Origin: Candidatus Latescibacterota bacterium
GTDB taxonomy: Bacteria > Krumholzibacteriota > Krumholzibacteriia > LZORAL124-64-63
Direction of reading: 5' to 3'
DNA length: 34,956 nucleotides
NCBI GenBank assembly: GCA_030658975.1
Contig: JAUSBL010000083.1
Location: 1-34,956 of the forward strand
The translations under genes and the position numbers were made by a program. Each line of letters opens with the position of its first letter. The stretch's first letter is position 1. Positions 25,493-34,728 of this stretch are shown here, piece by piece. The notes beneath the pieces are model-generated. The model saw only the letters and a program-made list of their open reading frames with translations. It was not told the origin of the DNA and did no database searches.

Positions 25493-26605
25493 TCAACCGG
25501 GACTTGACCGGGGACGGGCCGGAGGGGCGGATTCCGCCGGCGGCTGGTCGGGGGCCCGGGCCGGGTCCAGGGCCAGGACCCGCGCCCATTCCCGCTCCGC
25601 CTCGTCGGTGCGGCCCAATCGCCTCAGCAGGAGCACGCGGTTGTAGCGCAAACCCGCGTCGTCGGGCGCCAGGGTGATGGCCTGATCGATGAGGATCAGC
25701 CCTTCGCGGTCGCGGTGGGTCCCGATGCACACCAGGGCGGCCTGGGACCACACCAGGGGATCGCTTGGGAGCCGGGCGCCGCCTTCTCCCAGGGCCAGGG
25801 CCAGGGAAATGGCGTGTTGGGGATCGCCGAGCGCGGTGTCGGCCTCCAGCAGGATCCTCAGGCCCTGGTCGTCCAGATCCTCGCGCCAGCGCGGCGCCAG
25901 CAGGAGCCGGGCCGCCTCGGGTTGCCCGGCGCGCAGCCGCGCGAAAGCCAGAAGCTGGTCGGTCTGCGGCGTCGGCGCGAGGACATGGAGTCGCTCGAGG
26001 TCCGGGAGCGCGGCGGCAGGATCGCCGCCGGCGAGTTGGTGGCGCGCCCGTGCCCGCAGCAGGCGGGGGTCGTCCGGACCGCAGGCTTCCGCGGCGGCTG
26101 CCAGCGTCGCCGACGCCTCGCGGCGTTGCCCGTAATCGACCAGGACGTGCGCGTACTCGATCCGCACGGCGCAGTCCGTCGGATCGAGGTCGCAGGCCAG
26201 CGCGTACTCCGCCAGTGCGCGGCCGCGACGATCGAGGGCGACCAGCAGGGTGGCCAGGTTGCGGTGGTTGATCGCGTCCGTCGGGCCCCAGAGCACGGCC
26301 TGCTCCAGATGGACCAGGGCCGCGTCCAGGCGGCCCAGCCGCTGCAGGGCGAGACCCGCGCGCTGGTGCAGGCGCCAGAGCAGGTCGTCGTCCACGCCGT
26401 CGCCGTCCAGCACGGCCTCGGCTCGGACGGCGGCGGCTTCCCACTCTCCGGCCGCCGACAGCGAGTCGACGGCCGCCAGACCGCGCTGATGCCGCGCGCG
26501 GGGGGCCTCGCCGCGCAGGGGACCGGCCACGGCGGCGGACGCGAGGGCGCCGCAGAGCAGCGCCGCCACCAGCAGGCGGCTGCGACTGTGGCTGGGTGTG
26601 GTCAC
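25493..26605 (-). CDS. Exported TPR protein
   Basis: The 370-aa protein has a signal peptide (LLVAALLCGALASAAVAG), then a chain of tetratricopeptide-like repeats from about residue 45 to 350 (LHQRAGLALQRLGRLDAALVHLEQAV, and RYNRVLLLRRLGRTDEAEREW near the end). The tail is Pro/Ala-rich. The start is GTG at 26605 with GGGGAGG 4 nt upstream. TPRs are protein-binding scaffolds; the partner is unknown. The lipoprotein gene follows after 125 bp. Confidence 0.82.
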   Translation of the reverse strand: MTTPSHSRSRLLVAALLCGALASAAVAGPLRGEAPRARHQRGLAAVDSLSAAGEWEAAAVRAEAVLDGDGVDDDLLWRLHQRAGLALQRLGRLDAALVHLEQAVLWGPTDAINHRNLATLLVALDRRGRALAEYALACDLDPTDCAVRIEYAHVLVDYGQRREASATLAAAAEACGPDDPRLLRARARHQLAGGDPAAALPDLERLHVLAPTPQTDQLLAFARLRAGQPEAARLLLAPRWREDLDDQGLRILLEADTALGDPQHAISLALALGEGGARLPSDPLVWSQAALVCIGTHRDREGLILIDQAITLAPDDAGLRYNRVLLLRRLGRTDEAEREWARVLALDPARAPDQPPAESAPPARPRSSPG

Positions 26606-26634
26606 GCATCCTCCCCTTCGTCCGTCACCGGATC

Positions 26635-26663
26635 AGGGTAAGTCGGCGGGGCGGTGGGGACAA
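26635..26663 (-). promoter_or_regulatory. Possible sigma-70 promoter of the TPR gene
   Basis: On the minus strand TTGTCC (26663-26658) and TACCCT (26640-26635) are separated by 17 bp. The -10 is the same hexamer as that proposed for moxR. The start would be about 30 nt upstream of the GTG. Confidence 0.38.
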
Positions 26664-26740
26664 CCGGCGAACGGAAGGTTGGAGGCGGTCGGCGCCAGGG
26701 CCGCGGTCGTCCCCCCCGGGCCGGCCGCGACCCCGGGCGC

Positions 26741-27787
26741 TCAGCGCGCGACGGTGACGGTGCCGCGTCCCGCGGTCCGTTGCCAGGCCAGCGCGTAGGC
26801 GTAGCGGCCGGACGCCACGCGACGTCCCGCGTCGTCGTGGCCGTCCCAGGAAACCAGCAGGCGGCCGTTGCGGATCTCGCCGCCGCGCACCGTGCGGACG
26901 ACCTGCCCCCGCAGATCGTAGACGGTCAGCAGCGCGGCGGCGCCGTCGCCGGCCGCGTCCGCGGGCAGCGACATCGCGACGGTGGTCAGGGGGTTGCAGG
27001 GATTCGGAAACGCGGTGCAGGCGAGCGCCGCGTCGACGGCCGGTCCGCCGCTCAGTGCTTCGTTCAGAAAGGCCTCGAGCCCGTCGACCTGGTCGGGCGT
27101 GGCCAGGGAAGGGTTCTCGATGACGCCGCTGGCGGTCGCCAGGGAGCCTCCGAACAGGAACCGGATGTCCTCGGCCAGGATCTCGCGGGCGCGCTGCGCG
27201 TGCGGGGCGTCCGGGCCGTTGACGTCGGCATCGAGGCCGCGCAGTTCGAGATAGCGGCTCCAGAGTTCGGGGCGTCGATCGAAGCAGGCCCAGGTCAGCA
27301 CGTGACCCAGCTCGTGGACGGTCACATCGGCCACGGTGCTGGCGGCGACGGGTCCGAAGGCCGGCGACAGCACGATGGCGCCGCGGCGCGCGAAGCTGCC
27401 GAGCACTTCGGCGGGCGGGGCGGGCAGCAGGAACACGTCGACGTCGAGGTCGACCTGCAGGGCGCGCAGGTCGCCGAGCGCGTCGGCGACGACGTCCTCG
27501 GGCAGGGGCAGGAAGGCGGTGGCGTCGCGCCGGGTCAGGCGGGGGTCGTGCGGGCCCTGCAGCAATTCGATCTCGCCCAGCGCGGGATGGCGCAGCACCA
27601 ACGCGCCGTCTTGCTGGACGAGGCAGGCAGCCAGATCGGCGGGAGTGTGGATCCGGACGCGCAGGCCGCTGGGCGCCGTGAAGGAGCGGCCGGCGGCATC
27701 GCCGGACCAGGCGATCGCGAACAACGCCACCAGAAGCGTCGCACCGCGTCGGGTCAGTTCCTGGGATCCTGAGTACGTCCGGTCCAT
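26741..27787 (-). CDS. Secreted HELGH zinc metalloprotease with FlgD-like C-terminal sorting domain
   Basis: The 348-aa protein has an N-terminal signal sequence (LLVALFAIAWSGDAAG). The catalytic region has VTVHELGHVLTW with H158-E-L-G-H162 and a downstream AEDIRFLFGG (205-214) that could supply the third, acidic ligand of a gluzincin. The last ~85 residues form a beta-rich module: AFPNPCNPLTTVAMSLP, LTVYDLRGQVVRTV and DDAGRRVASGRYAYAL. This is the FlgD-like/type-A C-terminal domain used for sorting in FCB bacteria; the usual PNPFNP has Cys for Phe. The ATG at 27787 follows AAGGGG; an upstream in-frame ATG (27952) lacks a signal in register. The peptidase family cannot be named with certainty. 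Confidence 0.72.
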   Translation of the reverse strand: MDRTYSGSQELTRRGATLLVALFAIAWSGDAAGRSFTAPSGLRVRIHTPADLAACLVQQDGALVLRHPALGEIELLQGPHDPRLTRRDATAFLPLPEDVVADALGDLRALQVDLDVDVFLLPAPPAEVLGSFARRGAIVLSPAFGPVAASTVADVTVHELGHVLTWACFDRRPELWSRYLELRGLDADVNGPDAPHAQRAREILAEDIRFLFGGSLATASGVIENPSLATPDQVDGLEAFLNEALSGGPAVDAALACTAFPNPCNPLTTVAMSLPADAAGDGAAALLTVYDLRGQVVRTVRGGEIRNGRLLVSWDGHDDAGRRVASGRYAYALAWQRTAGRGTVTVAR

Positions 27788-28044
27788 CTTGGCCCCTTGA
27801 GATCCTTGGTCCCCCCCTATGAGACTTCGGTCCCGTGGCTGGCAGGATACCCCGCAGGGTTCATGCCGTCCGGGCTGCCGCGTCGGCCCACGGCCGGGAG
27901 GCACTGCGATCCTGTCATACAACTGACTGGAAATCAATGATTTGAATGACAAGTCGCCGAGACGGCAGAAGGCGGGATGATCAATGGGGGAAGATCATCA
28001 AGGGGAAATTCACGCAGCTTATGCGAGGAAAAATCCCCTGACGG
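27788..28044. other. AT-rich intergenic region with a palindrome
   Basis: This 257-bp gap, the longest in the window, is clearly richer in A+T at 27910-28030 than its surroundings. It holds an interrupted palindrome AAATCA-A-TGATTT (27931-27943), flanked by the inverted pair TGTCAT (27913-27918) and ATGACA (27946-27951). I see no gene, RNA gene or good -35/-10 pair in it. Confidence 0.55.
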
Positions 28045-29436
28045 TCATACGGCCGCCGGACGATGGCGGCCACCGAAACGGCTGTCGAAGATGGCGCCGG
28101 CACCCAGGCAATAGATGGGCAGTTGCATGAGCACGGCCAGCAGCAGCACCTTGCCGAAGCCCTCGAGCGCCGGGATCGACGCCAGGAGCGCGCCGAGGAG
28201 CGCCGGCGACAGGATCACGACGAGTCCGGCCGCGATGCAACCCGTCGCATGCACGCGATCCGGGAAACGCGAGGCGCAGAGCCTCCTGCCGATCCGGCCG
28301 GCCACGACGCCGAGGGCGACCAGGCCCAGGACGATGTAGGCCATGCCGAGCATCAGGGCCAGCGGGATCCCGATGATCGTCATCGCGAGCACGGCGACCA
28401 CCACCACGAGCATGAAGTGTCCGAACAGGAGCCAGCCGAGACCGACCAGGAGGCTGCGGCCGGGTTGCGCCGCGAGGCGATCCGACACGGCCTCGAGCCG
28501 CCAGGCCGGCATCAGGGCGACGGCCAGGAGCGTCAAACCGATCAGCACGCCGAGCGGCAGCAGCACCAGCAGGCCCGACGCGCCGCCGACGACGACGCGG
28601 CTAAGCCCGTTCTCGCTGCTGACGCCGCTGACACCCACCGTGACCACGTTGCCGTCGACCTTGGCCGTCTCGTCGCGCCGCAGCGTGCCGAACACCGTGA
28701 CGGCGTTCCCCTCCACCACGGCCTCGTCGGCCAGCGTCAGCGATCCGCCCACGACGATGACGTCGCCGTCGACCTGGCCGAGGATCGTGGCGTCCCCGAG
28801 CAGGACCACCACGTTGCCGGTGACGCGCTCGTCGCTCTCGACCACGGCGTCGTTGCCGGTGGTGACGATCTCCGAGCCGATGATCCGGCGCTCGGGGGGC
28901 TCGTCGGCGAACACGTCCCAGTTGAAGGCGTGGGTCTGCTGCCGGAACTTCGTGATCTCGCTCTGGATGTCGAGCGTGTCGGGCAGTTCGGCCAGGATCG
29001 TCGCGGTGATGGCGCTGAGGCCCTGGCTGACCTTCTCGCTCCAGTCGGCCGGGAATTCGATCTGGATGTTGCCGCTGGGGTTCGAGACGTGGAGGCGGCG
29101 CTCGTCGATGCGGACGTCGAGATCCCGCAGCTGGGTCTCCATCTCCCGGATGACCTGCTCGAGCCCCTGCATCGCCTGGGCGACCTCGGGATCGTGCGCC
29201 GTCTTCAGCGAATCCTGGAGCGCCTCGATGCGGTACAGACGCTCGCGGATGGCGATCCGCAGCGAGTCCTGGCGGGCGGACGAGCGCGCGGCGGGTGCGG
29301 GGGGGGCGACCGGAGGTTCGGCTTGCGCGCCGCACACCGAGGCGCCCGCCAGACCCAGCGCGATCGCCAGGAGCAGGGTGGCCCGCAACGCGGCGTCGCG
29401 GTCAGCGCGGGATCGACCTGTGAACCGTCGCGACAT
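28045..29436 (-). CDS. Bactofilin-like multi-pass membrane protein of the sigma/anti-sigma operon
   Basis: The 463-aa protein has a signal peptide (17-39, ending CGAQA) and a probable coiled coil (about 52-105). A beta-helical section with short repeats follows at ~180-275 (VESDERVTGNVVVLLGD, GQVDGDVIVVGGSLTL, VEGNAVTVFGTL, VDGNVVTVGV), as in bactofilin/polymer-forming domains. About four membrane helices fill 280-450. The start ATG at 29436 lies inside the anti-sigma gene (35-bp overlap) and is supported by GGAGGG just upstream. Co-transcription with an ECF sigma and its anti-sigma suggests an envelope-stress role; function otherwise unknown. Confidence 0.78.
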   Translation of the reverse strand: MSRRFTGRSRADRDAALRATLLLAIALGLAGASVCGAQAEPPVAPPAPAARSSARQDSLRIAIRERLYRIEALQDSLKTAHDPEVAQAMQGLEQVIREMETQLRDLDVRIDERRLHVSNPSGNIQIEFPADWSEKVSQGLSAITATILAELPDTLDIQSEITKFRQQTHAFNWDVFADEPPERRIIGSEIVTTGNDAVVESDERVTGNVVVLLGDATILGQVDGDVIVVGGSLTLADEAVVEGNAVTVFGTLRRDETAKVDGNVVTVGVSGVSSENGLSRVVVGGASGLLVLLPLGVLIGLTLLAVALMPAWRLEAVSDRLAAQPGRSLLVGLGWLLFGHFMLVVVVAVLAMTIIGIPLALMLGMAYIVLGLVALGVVAGRIGRRLCASRFPDRVHATGCIAAGLVVILSPALLGALLASIPALEGFGKVLLLAVLMQLPIYCLGAGAIFDSRFGGRHRPAAV

Positions 29437-29923
29437 AGACCCTCCGGGACAGACTCTGCAGGCGGACGGACAGTTCGGGCAAGCAGCCCACCGCGGCGAC
29501 CGTCCAGGCCGCGGCGCCCGCGGCGACACCCGTCGCGGCGGCGGCCAGGGCGGCGGCGGCCGCGATCAGGCCGACGATCCTCACCGAACGCGACCTCGCC
29601 CACGTCGGCAGGCTGTCGTGCTCCAGCAGGACGGGCACCCGCGGGCTGCGCAGCGGCGCCATGGCCAGGTAGGTCTCGTACGGCACCGCGGCCAGGACGC
29701 GCGCGTCGAAATCGTCGGGCGCCGCGACCGGCGGCATGTGGTCCAGCCCCTCGAAAAGCACCTGGAGAGCGGCGAGATGCCCGTGGCATTCGCCGCACTC
29801 GCGCACGTGCAGGAACACGGCCAGGGATTCCCGTTTCGGGAGGGTCTGGTCGAGGTAGTCCTGCATCTTCTCGCGCGTCTGCCGGCAAACCGGCGGCGCT
29901 GGTTGCTGCTTTCCAACCATCAT
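29402..29923 (-). CDS. Zinc-finger (ZAS/zf-HC2) anti-sigma factor, membrane-anchored
   Basis: The 173-aa protein has an N-terminal cytosolic zinc-binding anti-sigma domain with C13 and H39-x3-C43-x2-C46 (HVRECGEC). A hydrophobic, Ala-rich stretch at about 112-147 should cross the membrane, and a short C-terminal tail follows. ZAS proteins hold the cognate ECF sigma factor inactive until an envelope or redox signal. The gene is 161 bp downstream of the sigma gene. ATGATG at the start allows 29923 or 29920; GGAGGA lies 6 nt upstream of the first. Confidence 0.88.
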   Translation of the reverse strand: MMVGKQQPAPPVCRQTREKMQDYLDQTLPKRESLAVFLHVRECGECHGHLAALQVLFEGLDHMPPVAAPDDFDARVLAAVPYETYLAMAPLRSPRVPVLLEHDSLPTWARSRSVRIVGLIAAAAALAAAATGVAAGAAAWTVAAVGCLPELSVRLQSLSRRVYVATVHRSIPR

Positions 29924-30030
29924 GTTCGTCCTCCAGGGTCTCCTACCCGCGGCGCCCCTGCGGGCGGTCCGTATCCCGATCCGCCAGGCCGGCTGCCCGC
30001 CGGCGGCTCGCGTTCTCGAACATGGGTAGT

Positions 30031-30057
30031 CTTACGGCATCCCTGGCTTCGGGTTTC
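30031..30057 (-). promoter_or_regulatory. Possible ECF-type promoter between sigma and anti-sigma genes
   Basis: On the minus strand GAAACC (30057-30052) is followed after 15 bp by CGTAAG (30036-30031), a spacing and content near those of ECF promoters (GAAC-type -35, CGT-type -10). A second GAAACC lies at 30065-30060. It would drive the anti-sigma gene and the bactofilin-like gene from inside the operon. Weak evidence. Confidence 0.2.
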
Positions 30058-30084
30058 ACGGTTTCGGGACCTTTTCCTTCCCGA

Positions 30085-30666
30085 TCATATCTCATAGGAG
30101 CGGGCTTGCAACATCTGCTGGATCATGGCCCGGGCCCGGTGGATCCGGGCCTTGACCGTGCCGAGGGGCAGATCCAGGACCACGGCGATGTCCTCGTAGG
30201 ACAGATCCTGGTCGTGCCGCAGCAGGATGATGACCTTGTAGTGCGGGGGCAGGTCCGCGACGACTTCCTCGAGCCGTTCCATCGCCTCGCTGCGCTCGAG
30301 CAGCCGGTCGGGGCCGGGGCCGTCGTCGGGCAGCGGCATTTCCATGGGCTCGCCGTCCGGACCGGTGAAACCGTCCAGCGACAGGAACCGCAACCGGTTG
30401 CGGCGCAGGTGGTCGATGCAGTGGTTGGTCGCGATCCGGAAGATCCAGCTCGAGAACGCGTAGGTCTCGTCGAAACGGTCGAGCAGCGAAAAGACCTTGA
30501 TGAAGACTTCCTGGGCGAGGTCACGGGCGTCTTCGGCCCGGCGCGTCATGCGGAAGCACAGCCCGTAAACAGCGTTGCGGTAACGCCCGAGGAGCTCGGC
30601 GAACGCCGCCTCCTCGCCGCGCTTGCAGCGTCGGACCAGTTTCAGGTCCTCGTTGCGGTCGAACAT
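30085..30666 (-). CDS. RNA polymerase sigma-70 factor, ECF subfamily
   Basis: The 193-aa protein has region 2 (about 12-90) with DLAQEVFIKVF (49-59) for core binding and FSSWIFRIATN (71-81) for -10 recognition. A linker follows, then region 4 (about 130-185) with a helix-turn-helix LSYEDIAVVLDLPLGTVKAR for -35 binding. It lacks region 3, as ECF factors do. The start ATG at 30666 is preceded by GGGGAG. With the downstream ZAS anti-sigma it forms a classic sigma/anti-sigma pair responding to envelope stress; the regulon is unknown. Confidence 0.94.
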   Translation of the reverse strand: MFDRNEDLKLVRRCKRGEEAAFAELLGRYRNAVYGLCFRMTRRAEDARDLAQEVFIKVFSLLDRFDETYAFSSWIFRIATNHCIDHLRRNRLRFLSLDGFTGPDGEPMEMPLPDDGPGPDRLLERSEAMERLEEVVADLPPHYKVIILLRHDQDLSYEDIAVVLDLPLGTVKARIHRARAMIQQMLQARSYEI

Positions 30667-30703
30667 CCGGCTGCGCTCCCCTGTCCCGGCTGGCGTCGCG
30701 GCG

Positions 30704-30733
30704 AAGATAGGGGGAGCATCGCCCCAGGGTCAA
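30704..30733 (-). promoter_or_regulatory. Probable sigma-70 promoter of the ECF sigma operon
   Basis: On the minus strand TTGACC (30733-30728, 5/6) and TATCTT (30709-30704, 4/6) are separated by 18 bp. The start would be near 30697, about 31 nt upstream of the sigma gene, so basal expression is probably by the housekeeping factor. Confidence 0.55.
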
Positions 30734-30753
30734 CCAGATCCCCCCGCGGCGGG

Positions 30754-32541
30754 TCAGCGCACCAGCGTGACCCCACGGCGGTAGTGCAGCCCGGCCGCCT
30801 CGAGCACGAAGGTGTAGACGCCCGAAGATGCGGGGCGGCCGGCGTCGTCGCGGCCGTCCCAGACCTGTTCCGCCGGACCCGCGGGTTGCGTGCCGCCGTC
30901 GAGCAGCCGGCGGACCAGGCGCCCGCGGGCGTCCACCACCGACAGTCGGACCGGCGCGGGGTCGCGCAGCTCGAAGCGGAAGCTGACCGCCGGATTGAAG
31001 GGGTTGGGCCAGGGCGCCGGCACCAGCACGGGCGGGGCCGGGGCGTCACCGGCGGCCGTGGCCGGCGCCAGCAGGCGCAGCTCGTGGCGGACGACCGGCG
31101 CGGCGCGCGGCGACGACGCGGTGCGGCCCGAAGCATCGGCGGCCTGCACGTAATACTCGACGTCCGTGTCTGCGATCGGAGCGGGGATCAGGCCGGCGTG
31201 CACGCCCGCGCCTTCATCGGACATCGGCACGACCGCCCAGTCGCCGCCGGCCTGGCGGTAGACCAGTTCCACGGAGGTCAGCGCCTCGCCGCTGTGGGCC
31301 TCGACGAGGGCGCGCAGGTCCGCGGGACCGACGACCTCGTCGAGCGGCGGCACGTGCTCCACGCGCAGCATGCCGCGGTCGAACACGCCCATCGTGCGGC
31401 AGTGCAGCGCATCGTCGGTGAGGAAGCCGCCGTAGGCGAAGCCGCGGACGTCGTGGCCGGGCGCGGCCGCGCGGTAGGCCTGCAGGGCGGCCGTGTCGCC
31501 GGCCGCGTTCCCGAACAGCGGCACGTAGATCCGGCGGTTCAGCAGGAGGCTGTTGGTGTAGGAGGCCGGGCTGCCGCCGCCGATGTCCTGGCAGACCACA
31601 CGGTGGACGCGGTAGTTGCGGCCGGTGGAGGCGGCGAGCGACGCCAGCAGCGTCGCGCGCTGCTCGAGCGCGGCGTAGGTGTGATGGGCGGGCCACACCT
31701 GCTTGACCAGGACCGTCTCCTCGTCCAGGAACTTGGCCCAGGTATCGATGTGGTGGATGCCGCCGGATTCGATGTCCGTCACGACCGTGTACCGCTCGAG
31801 GCCGTAGTAGTCGGCCATCAGCTGGTCGACTGCGGTCTCGTCCATGCTGTTGTGCGCGGCGGCCTCGTCGTAGACCAGTCGCGTGGAGCTGCCGACGTGG
31901 GCGCCGTCGGTCATGTAGTTGCCGCCGGTGTGGTACATGTCGTGGCTGTGGACCGGCAGGGCCTGCTGCTGGGCGAAGTAGATGGGGATCAGGTCGTCGT
32001 TCGGCCGGTAGGGCCGGTTGTAGGTGTGGTCCACGATCGCCAGCTGCCCCGCGCCGTCGAAGACATACCAGGGGCCGTAATCGCGCGTCCAGATCGAGTC
32101 GTTGGGCCTGACGAGGAACTGGACGCGGCCCATGTCCACGCCGTTGGCCGTCAGGTTGGATTGCGCCGCCGTCTGCGAACTGCTGGACACCACGACGTGG
32201 AGCGTCACGACGTCGTCCAGGTCGCGCAGCAGGGCGTAGGGCAGACCCAGCGGGTAACGGATCAGCACGCCGGTGGCGGGTTCCCATTCCGCGACGTTGC
32301 GCACCGGAGCTGCGGGCGGCGGGTCGGCGGCCGTGCCGCGCCGCGGCATCAGGTCCTCGCGCCCGAACCAGGCCTCGCGCTCGCGGAGCGTCTCGCGCCG
32401 GGGCAGCAGGTCCTCCAGACCGTCGACGTCCCGCTCCGGCGGCGGGTCCCCGACCGCGACCGCGACGGCCGGCGCCAGCCCCAGGGCCAGGACCAGGAAC
32501 AGGATCAGCAGGCGCGGCGATACGGCGGCGGTGCGGTGCAT
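30754..32541 (-). CDS. Secreted peptidylarginine/agmatine deiminase-like enzyme with C-terminal sorting domain
   Basis: The 595-aa protein has a signal peptide (LLILFLVLALGLAPAVAVA). The guanidino-modifying domain (about 80-400) keeps the catalytic set of the Porphyromonas-type PAD family: NDSIWTRDYGPW (147-158), H264 and D266 in GIHHIDTWAKF, N330 in SYTNSLL and nucleophile C381 in DALHCRTMGVFD. The family hydrolyses agmatine or C-terminal arginine side chains to carbamoyl or citrulline products. A beta-sandwich region follows, then a FlgD-like module with PWPNPFNPAVSF, LSVVDARGRLVRRL and GRPASSGVYTFVL. The ATG at 32541 follows AAAGGG. Because it is exported, peptidylarginine is a more natural substrate than agmatine, but that is inference. 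Confidence 0.88.
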   Translation of the reverse strand: MHRTAAVSPRLLILFLVLALGLAPAVAVAVGDPPPERDVDGLEDLLPRRETLREREAWFGREDLMPRRGTAADPPPAAPVRNVAEWEPATGVLIRYPLGLPYALLRDLDDVVTLHVVVSSSSQTAAQSNLTANGVDMGRVQFLVRPNDSIWTRDYGPWYVFDGAGQLAIVDHTYNRPYRPNDDLIPIYFAQQQALPVHSHDMYHTGGNYMTDGAHVGSSTRLVYDEAAAHNSMDETAVDQLMADYYGLERYTVVTDIESGGIHHIDTWAKFLDEETVLVKQVWPAHHTYAALEQRATLLASLAASTGRNYRVHRVVCQDIGGGSPASYTNSLLLNRRIYVPLFGNAAGDTAALQAYRAAAPGHDVRGFAYGGFLTDDALHCRTMGVFDRGMLRVEHVPPLDEVVGPADLRALVEAHSGEALTSVELVYRQAGGDWAVVPMSDEGAGVHAGLIPAPIADTDVEYYVQAADASGRTASSPRAAPVVRHELRLLAPATAAGDAPAPPVLVPAPWPNPFNPAVSFRFELRDPAPVRLSVVDARGRLVRRLLDGGTQPAGPAEQVWDGRDDAGRPASSGVYTFVLEAAGLHYRRGVTLVR

Positions 32542-32581
32542 GGTGTGCCCTTTCAAGGCGATCGTGGCGGCGGTGACCACG

Positions 32582-32610
32582 ATGATACCACGCGGCGGGG
32601 ACGGTGGCCA
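32582..32610 (-). promoter_or_regulatory. Probable sigma-70 promoter of the deiminase gene
   Basis: On the minus strand TGGCCA (32610-32605) and TATCAT (32587-32582, 5/6) are separated by 17 bp. The start is near 32575, about 35 nt before the ATG. Confidence 0.48.
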
Positions 32611-32677
32611 GGAACGCGGCACGGCGGCGCCCGCGGCGCCCAGGATGTCCGGTGCGGCGCGGGCGCCGGCCGCGGCC

Positions 32678-34049
<1,372 letters not shown>

Positions 34050-34083
34050 GCGCCGCGGCCGGCGCCCGGTTCAAGGAGGAACC

Positions 34084-34509
34084 GTGGTCCGCATTCCCGG
34101 CATCCCGTCCGCGTCGCCGTCGTCGCGGCCGGTCCCGGCCTTCGCCCGCGGCGCCCCCGGCGTGCGGGGTTCGCCCCTGCGGCGGCGCCTGCGCCTGTCC
34201 CTGCTGTGGCTCGGCGGCGCCGCGGTCCTGGTGCTGTCCTACACCACACTGACCGGCGCCAACGGACTGCGCACGTACCTGGACCTGCGCAGCGAGCGGC
34301 TCCGCCTCGAGCGGGAGGTGGCCGACCTGCAGCGGCGCCGCGCGGAGATCGAGACCGGTCTGGTCGCCCTGCGCGACACCTCGGATACCGAAACGCTGGA
34401 GCGGATCGCCCGCGAGAAGTACCGGATGCGGCGCCCGCAGGAGAAAGTCATCGAAATCGTCGGCGAGGACGCGCTGGCGCCGGCGCCCGGTCCCGTCGCG
34501 GACGAATGA
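34084..34509 (+). CDS. ftsB: Septum-formation initiator protein, FtsB/DivIC family
   Basis: The 141-aa bitopic protein has a basic, Pro-rich N-terminus (1-35), one membrane helix at about 37-54, and a periplasmic coiled coil at 62-96 (RSERLRLEREVADLQRRRAEI). The family's LERIAREKYRMRRPQEKVI follows (105-123). It would work with FtsL and FtsQ in the divisome. The start is GTG at 34084 with AAGGAGGA (34073-34080) 3 nt upstream. The N-terminal cytosolic part is longer than in E. coli FtsB. It is co-directional with eno, 34 bp behind it. Confidence 0.88.
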   Translation: MVRIPGIPSASPSSRPVPAFARGAPGVRGSPLRRRLRLSLLWLGGAAVLVLSYTTLTGANGLRTYLDLRSERLRLEREVADLQRRRAEIETGLVALRDTSDTETLERIAREKYRMRRPQEKVIEIVGEDALAPAPGPVADE

Positions 34510-34517
34510 CGGGCGGC

Positions 34518-34546
34518 TTGACAGTCCCGGACCGGCTCCCTATATT
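34518..34546 (+). promoter_or_regulatory. Near-consensus sigma-70 promoter of the initiator tRNA
   Basis: TTGACA (34518-34523, 6/6) and TATATT (34541-34546, 5/6) are separated by exactly 17 bp, the best promoter in the window. The start is near 34553, about 38 nt before the mature tRNA. Confidence 0.85.
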
Positions 34547-34590
34547 GGCCGCCCGTCGGCGAAGGCGCCGCGGCGGAACGATGAACTGGA

Positions 34591-34667
<77 letters not shown>

Positions 34668-34674
34668 AATAACG

Positions 34675-34710
34675 AGGACCCCGGCCGCGAGGCCGGGGTC
34701 CTTCTCTTTT
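34675..34710 (+). terminator. Rho-independent terminator of the initiator tRNA
   Basis: A perfect 12-bp stem, AGGACCCCGGCC (34675-34686) with GGCCGGGGTCCT (34691-34702), has a GCGA tetraloop (GNRA type). It is followed by the T-rich run TCTCTTTT (34703-34710) on the plus strand. It begins 7 nt after the tRNA CCA. Confidence 0.92.
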
Positions 34711-34728
34711 CCGGCCCGGTTCCCGCCC

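Noticed and set aside
27976-27999. GATGATC/GATCATC inverted repeat downstream of the bactofilin-like gene
   Set aside because: A 7-bp stem with a 10-nt loop and no T-run on the minus strand is too weak to call a terminator.
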